Positions 54,189 to 63,831 of a stretch of DNA of 64,000 nucleotides are shown in pieces. Made by a program: the position numbers and the translations under genes. The notes below the pieces were generated by a model. The model did no database searches, was not told where the DNA came from, and saw nothing but the letters and a program-made list of their open reading frames with translations. Numbering within the stretch: the stretch's first letter is position 1; every line of letters begins with the position of its first letter. The DNA is from Neomoorella sulfitireducens. Lineage in GTDB: Bacteria; Bacillota; DSM-521; Neomoorellales; Neomoorellaceae. The DNA is taken from the NCBI RefSeq assembly GCF_024733845.1, contig NZ_JANRHG010000002.1:1-64000 (forward strand), given 5' to 3'.

Positions 54189-55653
54189 AATTCTCTTCCT
54201 CCCTGGTATTCAGAACCTGGAGCAAAGCCCGGGCTTTATTCAAGGTTTCTTCATATTCACCCGCCGGGTCGGAATCGGCAACTATACCGGCACCGGCCTG
54301 GACAAAGGCCTGCCCCCGGGTAAAAGTAATGGTCCGGATGGCAATACAGGTATCAAGGTTGCCGTGGAGGCCGAGATACCCCACGGCACCGGCATAAGGT
54401 CCCCGCGCCGTTGGCTCCAGTTCGGCAATGATCTCCATGGCCCGCACCTTCGGGGCCCCGGTTACTGTACCCGCCGGGAAACAGGCCAGCAGGGCGTCCA
54501 GGGCGTCCTTGCCCGGCGCCAGGCGGGCAGTAATACTGGAAACCAGGTGCATGACGTGGGAATAATATTCAACTACCATTTGCCGGGGTATCTGGAGACT
54601 TCCAGGAGCTGCCACCCGGCCGATGTCATTGCGACCCAGGTCCAGGAGCATTAGATGTTCGGCCCGCTCCTTTTCACTGGCCAGGAGTTCCCGGGTTAAC
54701 TCCTGGTCCTCCCGGGGAGTCCGGCCCCGGGGCCGGGTACCGGCAATGGGACTGTAGTCAATCTTCCCACCTTCTACCCTGACCAGCATTTCCGGGGAGG
54801 CCCCCACCAGTTTTACTTCCGGTAAGTTCAGGTAAAACATATAGGGAGAAGGATTAAGGGTGCGCAGCCGCCGGTAAACAGCCAGGGTATCGCCGGCAAA
54901 GGGCAGGCTCAAGCGCTGGGAGAGGACCACCTGGAAGATATCCCCCGCAGCTATGTATTCCTTGGCCTTTTCTACCTTCCGGATGAAATCTTGCCTGGTT
55001 ATATTAGCCTGCCAAGACCCGTTGGCATTGACCCGGTTGCCGTCCTGCCGCCCTGTCCCGGCGGGACGCTGCAATTCTCCAACGAGGGACTTGACGACAG
55101 CTACGGCCTCTTCATAAGCGGTTGCCGCATCTTTACCGCCCCGGCCCAGGCAGGCCACCCGGACCGTCCGCAGGACGTGGTCATAGATGAGGAACACCCG
55201 GTGAAGGGTTAGATAGGTACAGGGCAGTTGCAGGTCATCCACGGCATGGCCGGGCAAGTTCTCTATTTCCCGGACCAGATCGTAACCCAGGAAACCTACC
55301 AATCCACCCATAAAACGGGGTCCGGTACCAAACGGAAGGGTAAGGCGCGCCAGTAAACGGCGTAAAGCCGCCAGGGGTTTTTCCGGGAGGACGTAGGTTT
55401 CTCCCCGGGCGGTTAAATAGGCTTTCCCGGATCGGATCATAAAGGCCAGCAGTGGATCAAAGCCCATTATAGAATAACGTCCCAGCCTCTCCCCGCCCTC
55501 GACGCTTTCCAGCAGAAAGCTGGGGGTTTTATTGGCCAATCTCAGGTACAGGGAAATTGGGGTTTCAGTATCGGCCAGGACCTCGGCCCACACGGGAATA
55601 TATGGAACCTTTGCGGCCAGGTCCAGAAAGGTTTGCCGGTCAGGCCGGATCAC
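54169..55653 (-). CDS. trpE: anthranilate synthase component I
   Basis: The 494-residue protein converts chorismate to anthranilate. The N-terminal feedback site has [19 protein letters not shown] (the LLES motif that binds tryptophan). The catalytic part has [60 protein letters not shown] and a late [15 protein letters not shown] 55651-55653 is chosen because GGAGGGG lies 6 bases upstream; the longer frame has no SD. It is the first gene of trpEGDCFBA behind a promoter, an NAG-repeat leader and a terminator. Confidence 0.96.
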   Translation of the reverse strand: MIRPDRQTFLDLAAKVPYIPVWAEVLADTETPISLYLRLANKTPSFLLESVEGGERLGRYSIMGFDPLLAFMIRSGKAYLTARGETYVLPEKPLAALRRLLARLTLPFGTGPRFMGGLVGFLGYDLVREIENLPGHAVDDLQLPCTYLTLHRVFLIYDHVLRTVRVACLGRGGKDAATAYEEAVAVVKSLVGELQRPAGTGRQDGNRVNANGSWQANITRQDFIRKVEKAKEYIAAGDIFQVVLSQRLSLPFAGDTLAVYRRLRTLNPSPYMFYLNLPEVKLVGASPEMLVRVEGGKIDYSPIAGTRPRGRTPREDQELTRELLASEKERAEHLMLLDLGRNDIGRVAAPGSLQIPRQMVVEYYSHVMHLVSSITARLAPGKDALDALLACFPAGTVTGAPKVRAMEIIAELEPTARGPYAGAVGYLGLHGNLDTCIAIRTITFTRGQAFVQAGAGIVADSDPAGEYEETLNKARALLQVLNTREEENYAANDR

Positions 55654-55674
55654 CGTGCCCCCCTCCTTTTTAGG

Positions 55675-55708
55675 CAAAATAAAAACCAGCGCTCAAGCGA
55701 GCCCTGGT
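55675..55708 (-). terminator. trpE leader terminator (attenuator)
   Basis: On the minus strand ACCAG and CTGGT (55704-55708 with 55685-55689) enclose GCTC/GAGC, with one G-G mismatch, and are followed by TTTTTATTTTG. It lies between the NAG repeats and the trpE SD. Confidence 0.9.
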
Positions 55709-55716
55709 CTGGTATA

Positions 55717-55772
55717 CTTTCCTTCCCTCTCCTCCAGGCTCAACTCCAACTCCACTCGGCTCAACTCGGCTA
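55717..55772 (-). promoter_or_regulatory. eleven NAG triplets in the trpE leader (TRAP-type RNA site)
   Basis: On the minus strand TAG (55770-55772) is followed by GAG at 55765, 55760, 55755, 55750, 55744, 55739, 55732 and 55727 and AAG at 55722 and 55717 (lower coordinate of each). Spacers are 2, 2, 2, 2, 3, 2, 4, 2, 2 and 2 nt. TRAP binds eleven (G/U)AG triplets with 2-3-nt spacers. The repeats include GAGCCTGG (55734-55741), which can pair with CCAGGGCTC of the terminator's 5' arm (55699-55707), so a bound protein would block antitermination. Confidence 0.82.
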
Positions 55773-55792
55773 TATATTCCATTATTGCTAAC

Positions 55793-55822
55793 AGCATAGC
55801 ATGGAAAGTAAATACCTGTCAA
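55793..55822 (-). promoter_or_regulatory. sigma-A promoter of the trp operon
   Basis: TTGACA (55817-55822), an 18-bp spacer and TATGCT (55793-55798) lie on the minus strand just past the aroH stop. The leader starts about 15 bases before the first NAG triplet. Confidence 0.75.
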
Positions 55823-55836
55823 TAGTTTTCTTTGCG

Positions 55837-56241
55837 CTAACCCAAATCAGGGCGTAATTGCACCGCCCGGCCCAGGTAAACGTGGACCGGTTCCCGGTCG
55901 CTATAGGCGTGGATTAAAACCCTGACCACCCCCGGCAGGCTCCCCGGTACCGGTATTTCGGTAGCGCACAACAAGGCTGCTTCCTGCCAGCCCAGGCGCC
56001 GGGCCGCCTCAGCGGGAAAGGCCGCGTTGAGGTCCGGCGTCACCGTAAAAAAGGCGCTGATAATATCTTTTACGACCAGCCTGTTCCGGGTTTGTATTTC
56101 GCGGAGCAAACCCTCTGTAGCTGCAAGAATGGCCGTTGCCGTATTCACCGGCACATCAACTGCCCCGCGTATACCCCATACTCTTATACCCTTTGATTCC
56201 CGTTTACCTCCGGTCGGTAAGACGTGGCAATTTTCTTCCAT
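55837..56241 (-). CDS. aroH: chorismate mutase, AroH type
   Basis: The 134-residue enzyme rearranges chorismate to prephenate. WGIRGAVDVPVNTATAIL, DIISAFFTVTPDLNAAFPA (catalytic Arg/Glu region) and LCATEIPVPGSLPGVVRVL match the trimeric AroH fold. ATG 56241 has AGGGG 5 bases upstream; an ATG five codons earlier has no SD. It lies between hutP and the trpE promoter and supplies prephenate to the separate pheA and tyrA products. Confidence 0.94.
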   Translation of the reverse strand: MEENCHVLPTGGKRESKGIRVWGIRGAVDVPVNTATAILAATEGLLREIQTRNRLVVKDIISAFFTVTPDLNAAFPAEAARRLGWQEAALLCATEIPVPGSLPGVVRVLIHAYSDREPVHVYLGRAVQLRPDLG

Positions 56242-56295
56242 AGTTTCCCCTACCATCCTGCAATTTTTTACTTGGAACGCCTGCCATCCGCTCCC

Positions 56296-56706
56296 TCATA
56301 CAGCCCTGTGCCCCAAACCGATACCAACTTCGTCCAGGTGCAACAGGCCAATACCGAAGAAAATGGCCACACTCAGGTGGTCATGCCAGCGGGCGATACC
56401 AATTTTGCCGCCAACATTCAAACCCAGGGCTTTTGGCATAATCTGGGAAAGGGCTTCCCTGGTTGCCCCGGCAACGGCCCCTTCTTCGGGATGGGTTTCT
56501 TTAATAACTCCTTCCCTCTTAGCGGCTACTACTGCTCTTTCAACGATTTTTTGCACGGAATTAATAAATTCACCGCCGTAATCAACGGCTGCAGTATAAA
56601 TACCAGCGGCTGCATACTCCTTTTTCAAACGCGCCTCTTCTTCCCGTGTCTCCGAAAGTGCCATCTTAATAGCCACTGCCGCAACCTTTTTACTACCATA
56701 ATCCAT
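56296..56706 (-). CDS. HutP-family RNA-binding protein
   Basis: The 136-residue protein matches HutP, the L-histidine and Mg2+ dependent antiterminator that binds UAG-type triplets in RNA. ATREALSQI, NVGGKIGIARWHDHLSVAIF and LLHLDEVGIGLGHRAV follow the HutP core. Aligned from memory to Bacillus HutP, the metal ligands His73 and His77 correspond to Gly76 and Gly80, while His123 matches His138. No hut genes are near; instead it precedes aroH and the trp operon. A different ligand and target are inferred. Confidence 0.82.
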   Translation of the reverse strand: MDYGSKKVAAVAIKMALSETREEEARLKKEYAAAGIYTAAVDYGGEFINSVQKIVERAVVAAKREGVIKETHPEEGAVAGATREALSQIMPKALGLNVGGKIGIARWHDHLSVAIFFGIGLLHLDEVGIGLGHRAV

Positions 56707-56735
56707 TTTTCATCACCCGTCTTTTCTTTGAGCCG

Positions 56736-56764
56736 ATTATATTACATTGCAACGGGCCCTGCAA
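56736..56764 (-). promoter_or_regulatory. sigma-A promoter of the hutP-like-aroH unit
   Basis: TTGCAG (56759-56764), a 17-bp spacer and a perfect TATAAT (56736-56741) lie on the minus strand, about 30 bases before the HutP-family start codon. Confidence 0.8.
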
Positions 56765-56777
56765 GCAGTTGATGGCA

Positions 56778-56817
56778 GGAAAAGCCCTCTATCCTTTAAA
56801 TAAGGATAAAAGGGCTT
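56778..56817 (-). terminator. intrinsic terminator of hppA
   Basis: AAGCCC/GGGCTT (56812-56817 with 56782-56787) and inner TATCCTT/AAGGATA form a long stem, followed on the minus strand by TTTTCC. Confidence 0.85.
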
Positions 56818-56864
56818 AATTGTAAATAAAAAGAAATAAATATTGTATTGTTAAAGGGGAACTC

Positions 56865-58883
56865 CTATAGCTGCATAAACAAAGGAGCAAATACCAGGGC
56901 CACAATGGTCATAAGCTTAATTAGAATGTTCATGGCAGGACCCGAAGTATCTTTAAAGGGGTCACCGACGGTATCACCATTGACAGCCGCTGCATGGGCC
57001 GGTGAGCCTTTACCGCCATAATTCCCGCTTTCAATATATTTTTTGGCGTTATCCCAGGCACCGCCGGCATTTGCCATCATTACAGCCAGTAAAAAGCCCG
57101 TAACCAAAGCCCCGGCAAGCAGCCCCCCCAGGGCTTCTTTACCCAGGCCGGGGATTAGCCCCACCGCCAGGGGAACCGCTACTGCCAGGAGGCCCGGAAC
57201 GATCATTTCTTTCAAGGCCGCTCCCGTGCTGATGGCTACGCAGCGAGCATAGTCCGGCCGCGCTTTGCCTTCCATTAAGCCCGGGATAGTCTTGAACTGC
57301 CGGCGCACTTCTTCAATCATGTGGAAGGCAGCCCGCCCCACCGCTTTCATGGTCAAAGCCGCAAAAAGGAATGGCAGCATACCGCCGATAAAGAGGCCGC
57401 TAACTACTTTCGGGTCAGTTAGATTAATGGCAGTAATCCTGGCAGTAGAAGTATAGGCGGAAAACAGGGCCAGGGCCGTCAAAGCTGCCGAGCCAATAGC
57501 AAAACCTTTACCAATGGCAGCAGTTGTATTACCTACAGAATCCAGGGCATCGGTAATCTTGCGCACTTTGGGATCCAGCTCTGCCATTTCGGCAATGCCG
57601 CCGGCATTATCGGCAATTGGTCCATAGGCGTCTACGGCCACTGTAGTTCCGGTCGTTGACAGCATCCCGACTGCCGCCAGGGCAATACCGTAAAGGCCGG
57701 CAAAATGATAGGCAGCAAGGATAGCAATGATAATTACCAGGATGGGTAATACAGTACTCAACATGCCGGTACTAAAGCCCTCGATAATGTTGGTGGCGGT
57801 ACCTGTCTGGGAAGCTTTGGCAATTTCTCTGACCGGCTCGTAATCGCCGGAAGTATAATATTCGGTAAAACGTCCAATAAGAACCCCGGCAATAAGGCCG
57901 GCTATGCTGGCTATAAATACCCCAAGGGATGTATAGGTGGTAGAACCGACAACAAATTGAGAGGGTAACATGCGGGTGGCCAGGAATATCCCGATAATTG
58001 CCAGGATACTTGCTACCATGGTACCGGTATTCAAAGCCTTCTGGGCATTAGCCCCCTCGCCGGTCCGGACAAAGAAAGCGCCGATAATGGAGGATACAAT
58101 ACCGGTAGCGGCAATCAACAGGGGTACAAAGGTGCCATTAGGGATATTCAAAGCTGCCGCCAGGGCAATACCGGAAATAATGGAACCAACGTATGATTCG
58201 AAAAGATCGGCCCCCATTCCCGCGACATCGCCGACGTTATCGCCGACGTTATCGGCAATCACTGCGGGATTGCGTGGGTCATCTTCTGGTATACCTGCTT
58301 CTACTTTACCCACCAGGTCGGCGCCCACATCGGCCGCCTTGGTATAAATACCACCGCCCACCCGGGCAAAAAGGGCAATGGAACTGGCCCCCAGGGCGAA
58401 ACCATTGACGATGCTGGGATTTTTGAAGATAAGATTAACAATACCAAGGCCTAAAAGGCCGAGGCCTACTACCGCCATACCCATAACCGAGCCGCCGGAA
58501 AAGGCTATCTCCAGGGCGGCATTAGAACTGTGACGGGCGGCGTTAGCCGTCCGGACGTTGGCCTTCGTCGCAACCTGCATGCCAATATAGCCGGCCCCGA
58601 TAGAACAGAGAGTTCCAGCCACATAGGCAACGGCCGTTACCGGCTGCATGCTTTCAGCACCCTTGGTAAAAAGGCCGGTAATTACGATTAAAGCCACCAT
58701 GCCCAGGACAAAAAAGATGAGGGTGCGGTATTCCCGCATTAAAAATGCCATGGCCCCTTCGTGAATGGCACCGGCTATCTCCTGCATACGCGCATTTCCC
58801 GGATCGGCCCTGTTAATCTTGTTGGTGAGGTATAAGGCAAAAACAAGCGCCAGTATACCTGCTACAGGTGCTACGAGTTCCAC
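56865..58883 (-). CDS. hppA: K+-dependent membrane pyrophosphatase, probably Na+-pumping
   Basis: The 672-residue, roughly 16-helix protein couples pyrophosphate hydrolysis to ion export. The active site has [20 protein letters not shown] (near 182), [20 protein letters not shown] (near 212) and late [14 protein letters not shown] and [15 protein letters not shown] segments. [16 protein letters not shown] near 460 has the Ala and Gly of the K+-dependent subfamily. From memory, the Moorella thermoacetica enzyme was shown to pump Na+; a Na+ role is inferred by similarity. It recycles PPi from biosynthesis in energy-limited cells. Confidence 0.93.
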   Translation of the reverse strand: MELVAPVAGILALVFALYLTNKINRADPGNARMQEIAGAIHEGAMAFLMREYRTLIFFVLGMVALIVITGLFTKGAESMQPVTAVAYVAGTLCSIGAGYIGMQVATKANVRTANAARHSSNAALEIAFSGGSVMGMAVVGLGLLGLGIVNLIFKNPSIVNGFALGASSIALFARVGGGIYTKAADVGADLVGKVEAGIPEDDPRNPAVIADNVGDNVGDVAGMGADLFESYVGSIISGIALAAALNIPNGTFVPLLIAATGIVSSIIGAFFVRTGEGANAQKALNTGTMVASILAIIGIFLATRMLPSQFVVGSTTYTSLGVFIASIAGLIAGVLIGRFTEYYTSGDYEPVREIAKASQTGTATNIIEGFSTGMLSTVLPILVIIIAILAAYHFAGLYGIALAAVGMLSTTGTTVAVDAYGPIADNAGGIAEMAELDPKVRKITDALDSVGNTTAAIGKGFAIGSAALTALALFSAYTSTARITAINLTDPKVVSGLFIGGMLPFLFAALTMKAVGRAAFHMIEEVRRQFKTIPGLMEGKARPDYARCVAISTGAALKEMIVPGLLAVAVPLAVGLIPGLGKEALGGLLAGALVTGFLLAVMMANAGGAWDNAKKYIESGNYGGKGSPAHAAAVNGDTVGDPFKDTSGPAMNILIKLMTIVALVFAPLFMQL

Positions 58884-58978
58884 ATATCTTCCTCCCCTTT
58901 GAAAGATTTTACTTTATTCGCTTTAATTATTACCAAACTATACCTTAGCCACTCCTTTCTAAAGATAAATTAATATTA

Positions 58979-59004
58979 AAGCCCCGGGAAATTCCCAGGG
59001 CTTC
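58979..59004 (-). terminator. probable terminator after ilvC
   Basis: AGCCC-GGGAA/TTCCC-GGGCT forms a near-perfect stem (one T-G); the minus-strand tail TTTAATATTAAT is weakly T-rich. Confidence 0.6.
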
Positions 59005-59042
59005 TCCTTACCCCGTTTGCTTCCTGACTGCTTTACCGTTTA

Positions 59043-60068
<1,026 letters not shown>

Positions 60069-60154
60069 TCACCTCCTGTAAAAAGTATTAGCCTACATAT
60101 TCGCACCTGATGCGGAAATTCCTGCCCGGGAAGTAAAATTCATCTTCTTAAATC

Positions 60155-60685
60155 TTAGTATTCGATCCCCTTCCTGGCCTTTATCCCTTTTTCGTAAGGA
60201 TGTTTAATCTGGCGCATTTCTGTTACCAGATCGGCGGCAGCAATAATCCCCGGCGGGGCATTGCGACCGGTGAGAACCACTTCAACCTGTGCCGGTTTCT
60301 CTTTCAGGAAAACCTGGACTTCCTCTTCTGCCAGGAGACCGTAATAGAGGGCGTTGTTTATTTCATCCAGGATGAGGACGTCTATGCTGCCCCTTTGCAT
60401 GGCTTCCCGGGCAAAGGCCAGGGCTGCCCTGGCCTGCTCATAATCTTCCTGCCTGGCGCCGCCCCGGTGGATAAAACCTTTACGCCCGAATGTTTTTACC
60501 TCTACTTCCGGCGCCAGCCGCCGGAAGGCTTTATGTTCGCCGTAGTCCGGCGTTTTCATAAACTGGACAATAAGTACCTTCAGCCCGTGGCCGCAGGCCC
60601 TCAGGGCCAGGCCGAAGGCGGCCGTACTTTTACCTTTGGCATCGCCGGTATAGACCTGTACCAGCCCTTGTTCTAAACCTGACAG
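60155..60685 (-). CDS. cobO: corrinoid adenosyltransferase, apparent CTG start
   Basis: The 176-residue enzyme transfers adenosyl from ATP to cob(I)alamin-type corrinoids. LVQVYTGDAKGKSTAAFGLA holds the P-loop near 8-27, then VQFMKTPDYGE, the catalytic-site IDVLILDEINNALYYGLL and VVLTGRNAPP. An ATG at 60559 would remove the P-loop. No ATG, GTG or TTG exists between the upstream TAA and the P-loop, but CTG 60683-60685 stands 5 bases after GGGGGGAG, so CTG initiation is inferred. It is 22 bases after the pseudouridine synthase gene. Adenosylcobalamin needs fit a corrinoid-rich acetogen. Confidence 0.85.
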   Translation of the reverse strand: MSGLEQGLVQVYTGDAKGKSTAAFGLALRACGHGLKVLIVQFMKTPDYGEHKAFRRLAPEVEVKTFGRKGFIHRGGARQEDYEQARAALAFAREAMQRGSIDVLILDEINNALYYGLLAEEEVQVFLKEKPAQVEVVLTGRNAPPGIIAAADLVTEMRQIKHPYEKGIKARKGIEY

Positions 60686-60707
60686 ATATTCTCCCCCCTT
60701 TGTTGCC

Positions 60708-61463
60708 CTATTTTACCACACCAGTATCCGCGGGGGTAGGAGAGAATTCCAACCCCACCAGGCTATAAAGCCGGGCTACTTCGGCAGGGGTTAGCATGCG
60801 GTGTTCACCAGGTCTTAAATCTTTAAGGGTAAGAAAAGCAAACTTTATGCGCTTCAGCCAGATTACGGGGTGGCCTGTTGTGGCCAGCATACGTCTTACT
60901 TCCCGCTTGCGTCCTTCCCGTAAGGTCATTTCCAGCACGGCATTGCCCTTATCAATCCGCCGGAGCCGCACTTCTTCCGGTTTAGCGAGGCCATCTTCCA
61001 GCTTGACACCCCGGCGTAAATGGTTAATAGTATTCTTATCCGGCACTCCTTTAACCAGGGCCAGATAAGTTTTTGGTATGCGATAGCGCGGATGGGTGAG
61101 CCTTAAGGTTAATTCGCCATCATTGGTAAGTAATAGAAGGCCTTCGGTAGCAAAATCCAGGCGGCCTACGGGATATAATCTAACACTTATATCCTTAACC
61201 AGGTCAATCACTGTTGGCCTTCCCTGGGGATCGTTGACTGTTGTCACAACGCCGGGCGGCTTATAAAGCAAGATATAAACCTTCTCCACGGACCCGTTTA
61301 CGGGCCGGCCATCAACGGTTATCTCATCCCGGCCCACCTTTACCTGGAAGCCCATGGTCGTAACAGTTCGGCCGTTAACCTTTACCCTGCCGGCCCGGAT
61401 CATCTCCTCGGCATGCCGCCGGGAAGCAACCCCTGTATGGGCCAGGAATTTTTGCAAACGCAT
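60708..61463 (-). CDS. rluB: rRNA pseudouridine synthase, RsuA/RluB type
   Basis: The 251-residue protein has an N-terminal S4 RNA-binding domain (MRLQKFLAHTGVASRRHAEEMI) and the catalytic PVGRLDFATEGLLLLTNDGE with the active Asp, followed by KTYLALVKG and EGRKREVRRMLATTGHPV. It probably modifies 23S or 16S rRNA; RluB is favoured by the usual Firmicute pattern, but the exact site is not certain. It heads the rluB-cobO direction and is divergent from the PAP2 gene. Confidence 0.92.
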   Translation of the reverse strand: MRLQKFLAHTGVASRRHAEEMIRAGRVKVNGRTVTTMGFQVKVGRDEITVDGRPVNGSVEKVYILLYKPPGVVTTVNDPQGRPTVIDLVKDISVRLYPVGRLDFATEGLLLLTNDGELTLRLTHPRYRIPKTYLALVKGVPDKNTINHLRRGVKLEDGLAKPEEVRLRRIDKGNAVLEMTLREGRKREVRRMLATTGHPVIWLKRIKFAFLTLKDLRPGEHRMLTPAEVARLYSLVGLEFSPTPADTGVVK

Positions 61464-61513
61464 AAAAGCCCTCCGGTAACGTTATTATGCTATCATAATT
61501 CCTCTTATAAGGC

Positions 61514-61530
61514 AATAGTGCTACACTATT
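61514..61530. promoter_or_regulatory. perfect AATAGTG-CTA-CACTATT palindrome in a divergent promoter region
   Basis: Arms 61514-61520 and 61524-61530 are perfect complements with a 3-bp centre. It lies between the divergent pseudouridine synthase and PAP2 genes and is a candidate operator. It does not match the LexA, CopY or FadR consensus I know. Confidence 0.45.
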
Positions 61531-61558
61531 TTCATAAAAGTATAAAGGAGTTATAAGG

Positions 61559-62158
61559 TTGTCCCTTCGCCGTTTTATCCTAATCAGCCTGGCTATGGCC
61601 TTTATCTTTTTCCTGCTGGCCGCCGTCATACTTCATGTTACCCCTTTCGAAGTCCTGGTACTGGCGGCCATAATGGACCAACGAGATCCAGTGGCCACCG
61701 GCTTTTTTAGGTTTATCACTTTCTTCGGCACTGCGGCCTTCTTCTATCCCGCCACGGCTGCACTCTGCCTGGCCTACTATACCCTTCGGCGCTGGCAGGG
61801 GGCCGGTGCCGTGTTAATTATCATGAATTTAACCTGGGGATTGATGATATGGTTAAAAAATCTTTTTCAACGTCCCAGGCCCAATCTGGGACACCTGGAA
61901 GCGGCGCTGGGATTCAGTTTCCCCAGCGGGCACGCCATGATGGGAACCGTTTTCTTTGGCCTCCTGGCCGTATGGCTGTTTAAAATCTGCCCGCCGAGCT
62001 GCCGTAGCCACGTGGCTATGGTTACCGTCATTTTTTTGCTTTTGCTGGGTTTTAGCCGTCTCTATCTTGGTGTGCACTATCCTACCGATGTCCTGGCCGG
62101 TTATGCGGCCGGAATTAGCATCCTGGCCATTTTTCTGGCCTGGTGGCAAGAAGGTTAA
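61559..62158 (+). CDS. PAP2-family membrane phosphatase
   Basis: The 199-residue protein has about five to six helices and the three PAP2 motifs: KNLFQRPRPNL near 100, FPSGHAMMG near 121 and SRLYLGVHYPTDVLAG near 163, giving the catalytic His residues. Likely substrates are lipid phosphates such as undecaprenyl pyrophosphate or phosphatidate; the sequence does not decide. The start is TTG 61559, 8 bases after AAGGAG. It is followed by ogt on the same strand. Confidence 0.92.
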   Translation: MSLRRFILISLAMAFIFFLLAAVILHVTPFEVLVLAAIMDQRDPVATGFFRFITFFGTAAFFYPATAALCLAYYTLRRWQGAGAVLIIMNLTWGLMIWLKNLFQRPRPNLGHLEAALGFSFPSGHAMMGTVFFGLLAVWLFKICPPSCRSHVAMVTVIFLLLLGFSRLYLGVHYPTDVLAGYAAGISILAIFLAWWQEG

Positions 62159-62179
62159 AATACCGGGAGGAAAACCCTT

Positions 62180-62704
62180 ATGCCGGAAAAGTTGTTTTTC
62201 GTTACTAATTATCTTTCTCCTATTGGTAGCCTGACGATTGTATTAAGCACAGCAGGTCTATACCGCCTCTCTTTCCCCGGCGAAGAACCCGGAGGGATCC
62301 GCAACTATCTGATCCGGAAATTCCCGGGTACCGCCATCAATATTGATAACAACGACCGCCCTTGCGCGGAAGTCATCCGGCAGCTGGACGATTACTTTAA
62401 CGGGCGGCGTTTTGCCTTTTCCCTGCCCCTGGACCTTTACGGCACACCCTTCCAGGTGGCCGTCTGGTCGGCCCTGCAAAGGATACCCTATGGCGCCACC
62501 TGCAGTTACAGCTATATTGCCGGGAGCATTGACAGGCCTTCTGCAGTCCGGGCCGTGGGCCAGGCAATCGGCCGTAATCCTGTAGGTATTATTATACCCT
62601 GTCACCGCGTCATAGGTAAGGATGGACGGCTGGTTGGTTTTGGCGGTGGGCTGTCTATCAAGGAGTGGCTGTTAAATTTCGAGGCGGGCAATATAAAAGC
62701 TTAA
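62180..62704 (+). CDS. ogt: methylated-DNA-protein-cysteine methyltransferase
   Basis: The 174-residue suicide repair protein removes alkyl groups from O6-alkylguanine. The acceptor Cys is in GIIIPCHRVIGKDGRLVGFGGG (PCHRV near 140), preceded by FQVAVWSALQRIPYGATCSYS. Residues about 5-75 form the small N-terminal domain. ATG 62180 has GGGAGG upstream, 22 bases after the PAP2 stop. Its end overlaps the convergent spmB by 4 bases. Confidence 0.95.
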   Translation: MPEKLFFVTNYLSPIGSLTIVLSTAGLYRLSFPGEEPGGIRNYLIRKFPGTAINIDNNDRPCAEVIRQLDDYFNGRRFAFSLPLDLYGTPFQVAVWSALQRIPYGATCSYSYIAGSIDRPSAVRAVGQAIGRNPVGIIIPCHRVIGKDGRLVGFGGGLSIKEWLLNFEAGNIKA

Positions 62705-63237
62705 CCAAACATCAGCCGGCATATAAAGATAGCGGCAATAAGGCTGGACATATCGGCCAGGAGCCCCAGGGCCAATGCATAACGATAGCGCCGCACCCCT
62801 ACCGACCCGAAATAAACCGTTAAGACGTAGAAAGTAGTATCCGTACTGCCCTGCATTACCGAAGCCAGGCGCCCGATAAAGGAATCAGGTCCATAACTAC
62901 CGATTAGTTCGGCAGCTATTCCCAGGGCCCCGCCACCGGAAAGGGGCCGCATAATGGCCAGGGGTAGAACCTCCCCCGGAACACCAACGAGGTGCAGGAC
63001 CGGGTTGAGGGCACGGGCAAAGAGATCCATGGCCCCGGAAGCCCGGAAAACCCCGATAGCTACCAGCATGCCCACAAGGAAAGGAATAATTTTTACTGCT
63101 ACCTTAAACCCGTCTTCGGCCCCGGCAACAAAGGTTTCATAAACCGGCACGCCTCGCAGGTACCCGTACAGGGGAATAAAAAAAAGAACCGTGGGGATCG
63201 CCCAGCGCGAAACCTCAAGTATGAGTTCCGTCACCAT
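62701..63237 (-). CDS. spmB: spore maturation protein SpmB
   Basis: The 178-residue membrane protein resembles SpmB (nucleoside-recognition/gate family), which is required with SpmA for spore core dehydration. VYETFVAGAEDGFKVAVKIIPFL, MRPLSGGGALGIAAELI and a late MQGSTDTTFYVLTVYFGSVG are characteristic. It follows spmA by 3 bases. Confidence 0.94.
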   Translation of the reverse strand: MVTELILEVSRWAIPTVLFFIPLYGYLRGVPVYETFVAGAEDGFKVAVKIIPFLVGMLVAIGVFRASGAMDLFARALNPVLHLVGVPGEVLPLAIMRPLSGGGALGIAAELIGSYGPDSFIGRLASVMQGSTDTTFYVLTVYFGSVGVRRYRYALALGLLADMSSLIAAIFICRLMFG

Positions 63238-63240
63238 CTA

Positions 63241-63831
63241 TCACCCCCGGCGGCCATTATAAATGCGGCGGAAGAAATGATCGGCAACAACGACCGTGAT
63301 CATGCTGAACCCGGTTGCTAAAATGGTAGGTCCGACAATTACGGTCGGGTCGGTAGAATTAGCTGCCGCCCGGATGCCGATAATGGTTGCCGGTATTATT
63401 GTCAGGCAACCGGTATTTAATCCCAGAAAAGTACACATGGCCGGGGTAGCTTCTTGGGGACGGGGATTTAAAGTTTGTAATTCCTGCATGGCCTTGAGGC
63501 CGAAGGGGGTGGCAGCATTTCCTAGGCCCAGGATATTGGCGCTTAAATTCATTATAATAGAACCGATAGCCGGGTGGTCCCGGGGTATTTCCGGAAAGAG
63601 GTACCGGGTAAAGGGACGTAAGAGCCTGGCCAGGAGGCCTACCAGACCGGCTTCTTCGGCAATTTTTAAAAGCCCGAGCCACATAGCCATGAGCCCTATC
63701 AGTTCAAAGGCCAGGGTTACGGCTGTCTGGGCCGCCTCCAGGGAGGCTGCGGTAACCACTTCAATCCGGCCGTTATAGCCGGCTACAAAAATTCCAGCGA
63801 GGAGCATTAATAGCCATATGATATTAACCAT
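63241..63831 (-). CDS. spmA: spore maturation protein SpmA
   Basis: The 196-residue membrane protein has the SpmA features ETVTL-like TAVTLAFELIGLMAMWLGLL, LSANILGLGNAATPFGLKAM and FLGLNTGCLTIIPATIIGIR. It acts with SpmB in spore core dehydration and heat resistance. ATG 63829-63831 is preferred because GGAGG is 9 bases upstream; the frame is open 18 codons further. Confidence 0.94.
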   Translation of the reverse strand: MVNIIWLLMLLAGIFVAGYNGRIEVVTAASLEAAQTAVTLAFELIGLMAMWLGLLKIAEEAGLVGLLARLLRPFTRYLFPEIPRDHPAIGSIIMNLSANILGLGNAATPFGLKAMQELQTLNPRPQEATPAMCTFLGLNTGCLTIIPATIIGIRAAANSTDPTVIVGPTILATGFSMITVVVADHFFRRIYNGRRG

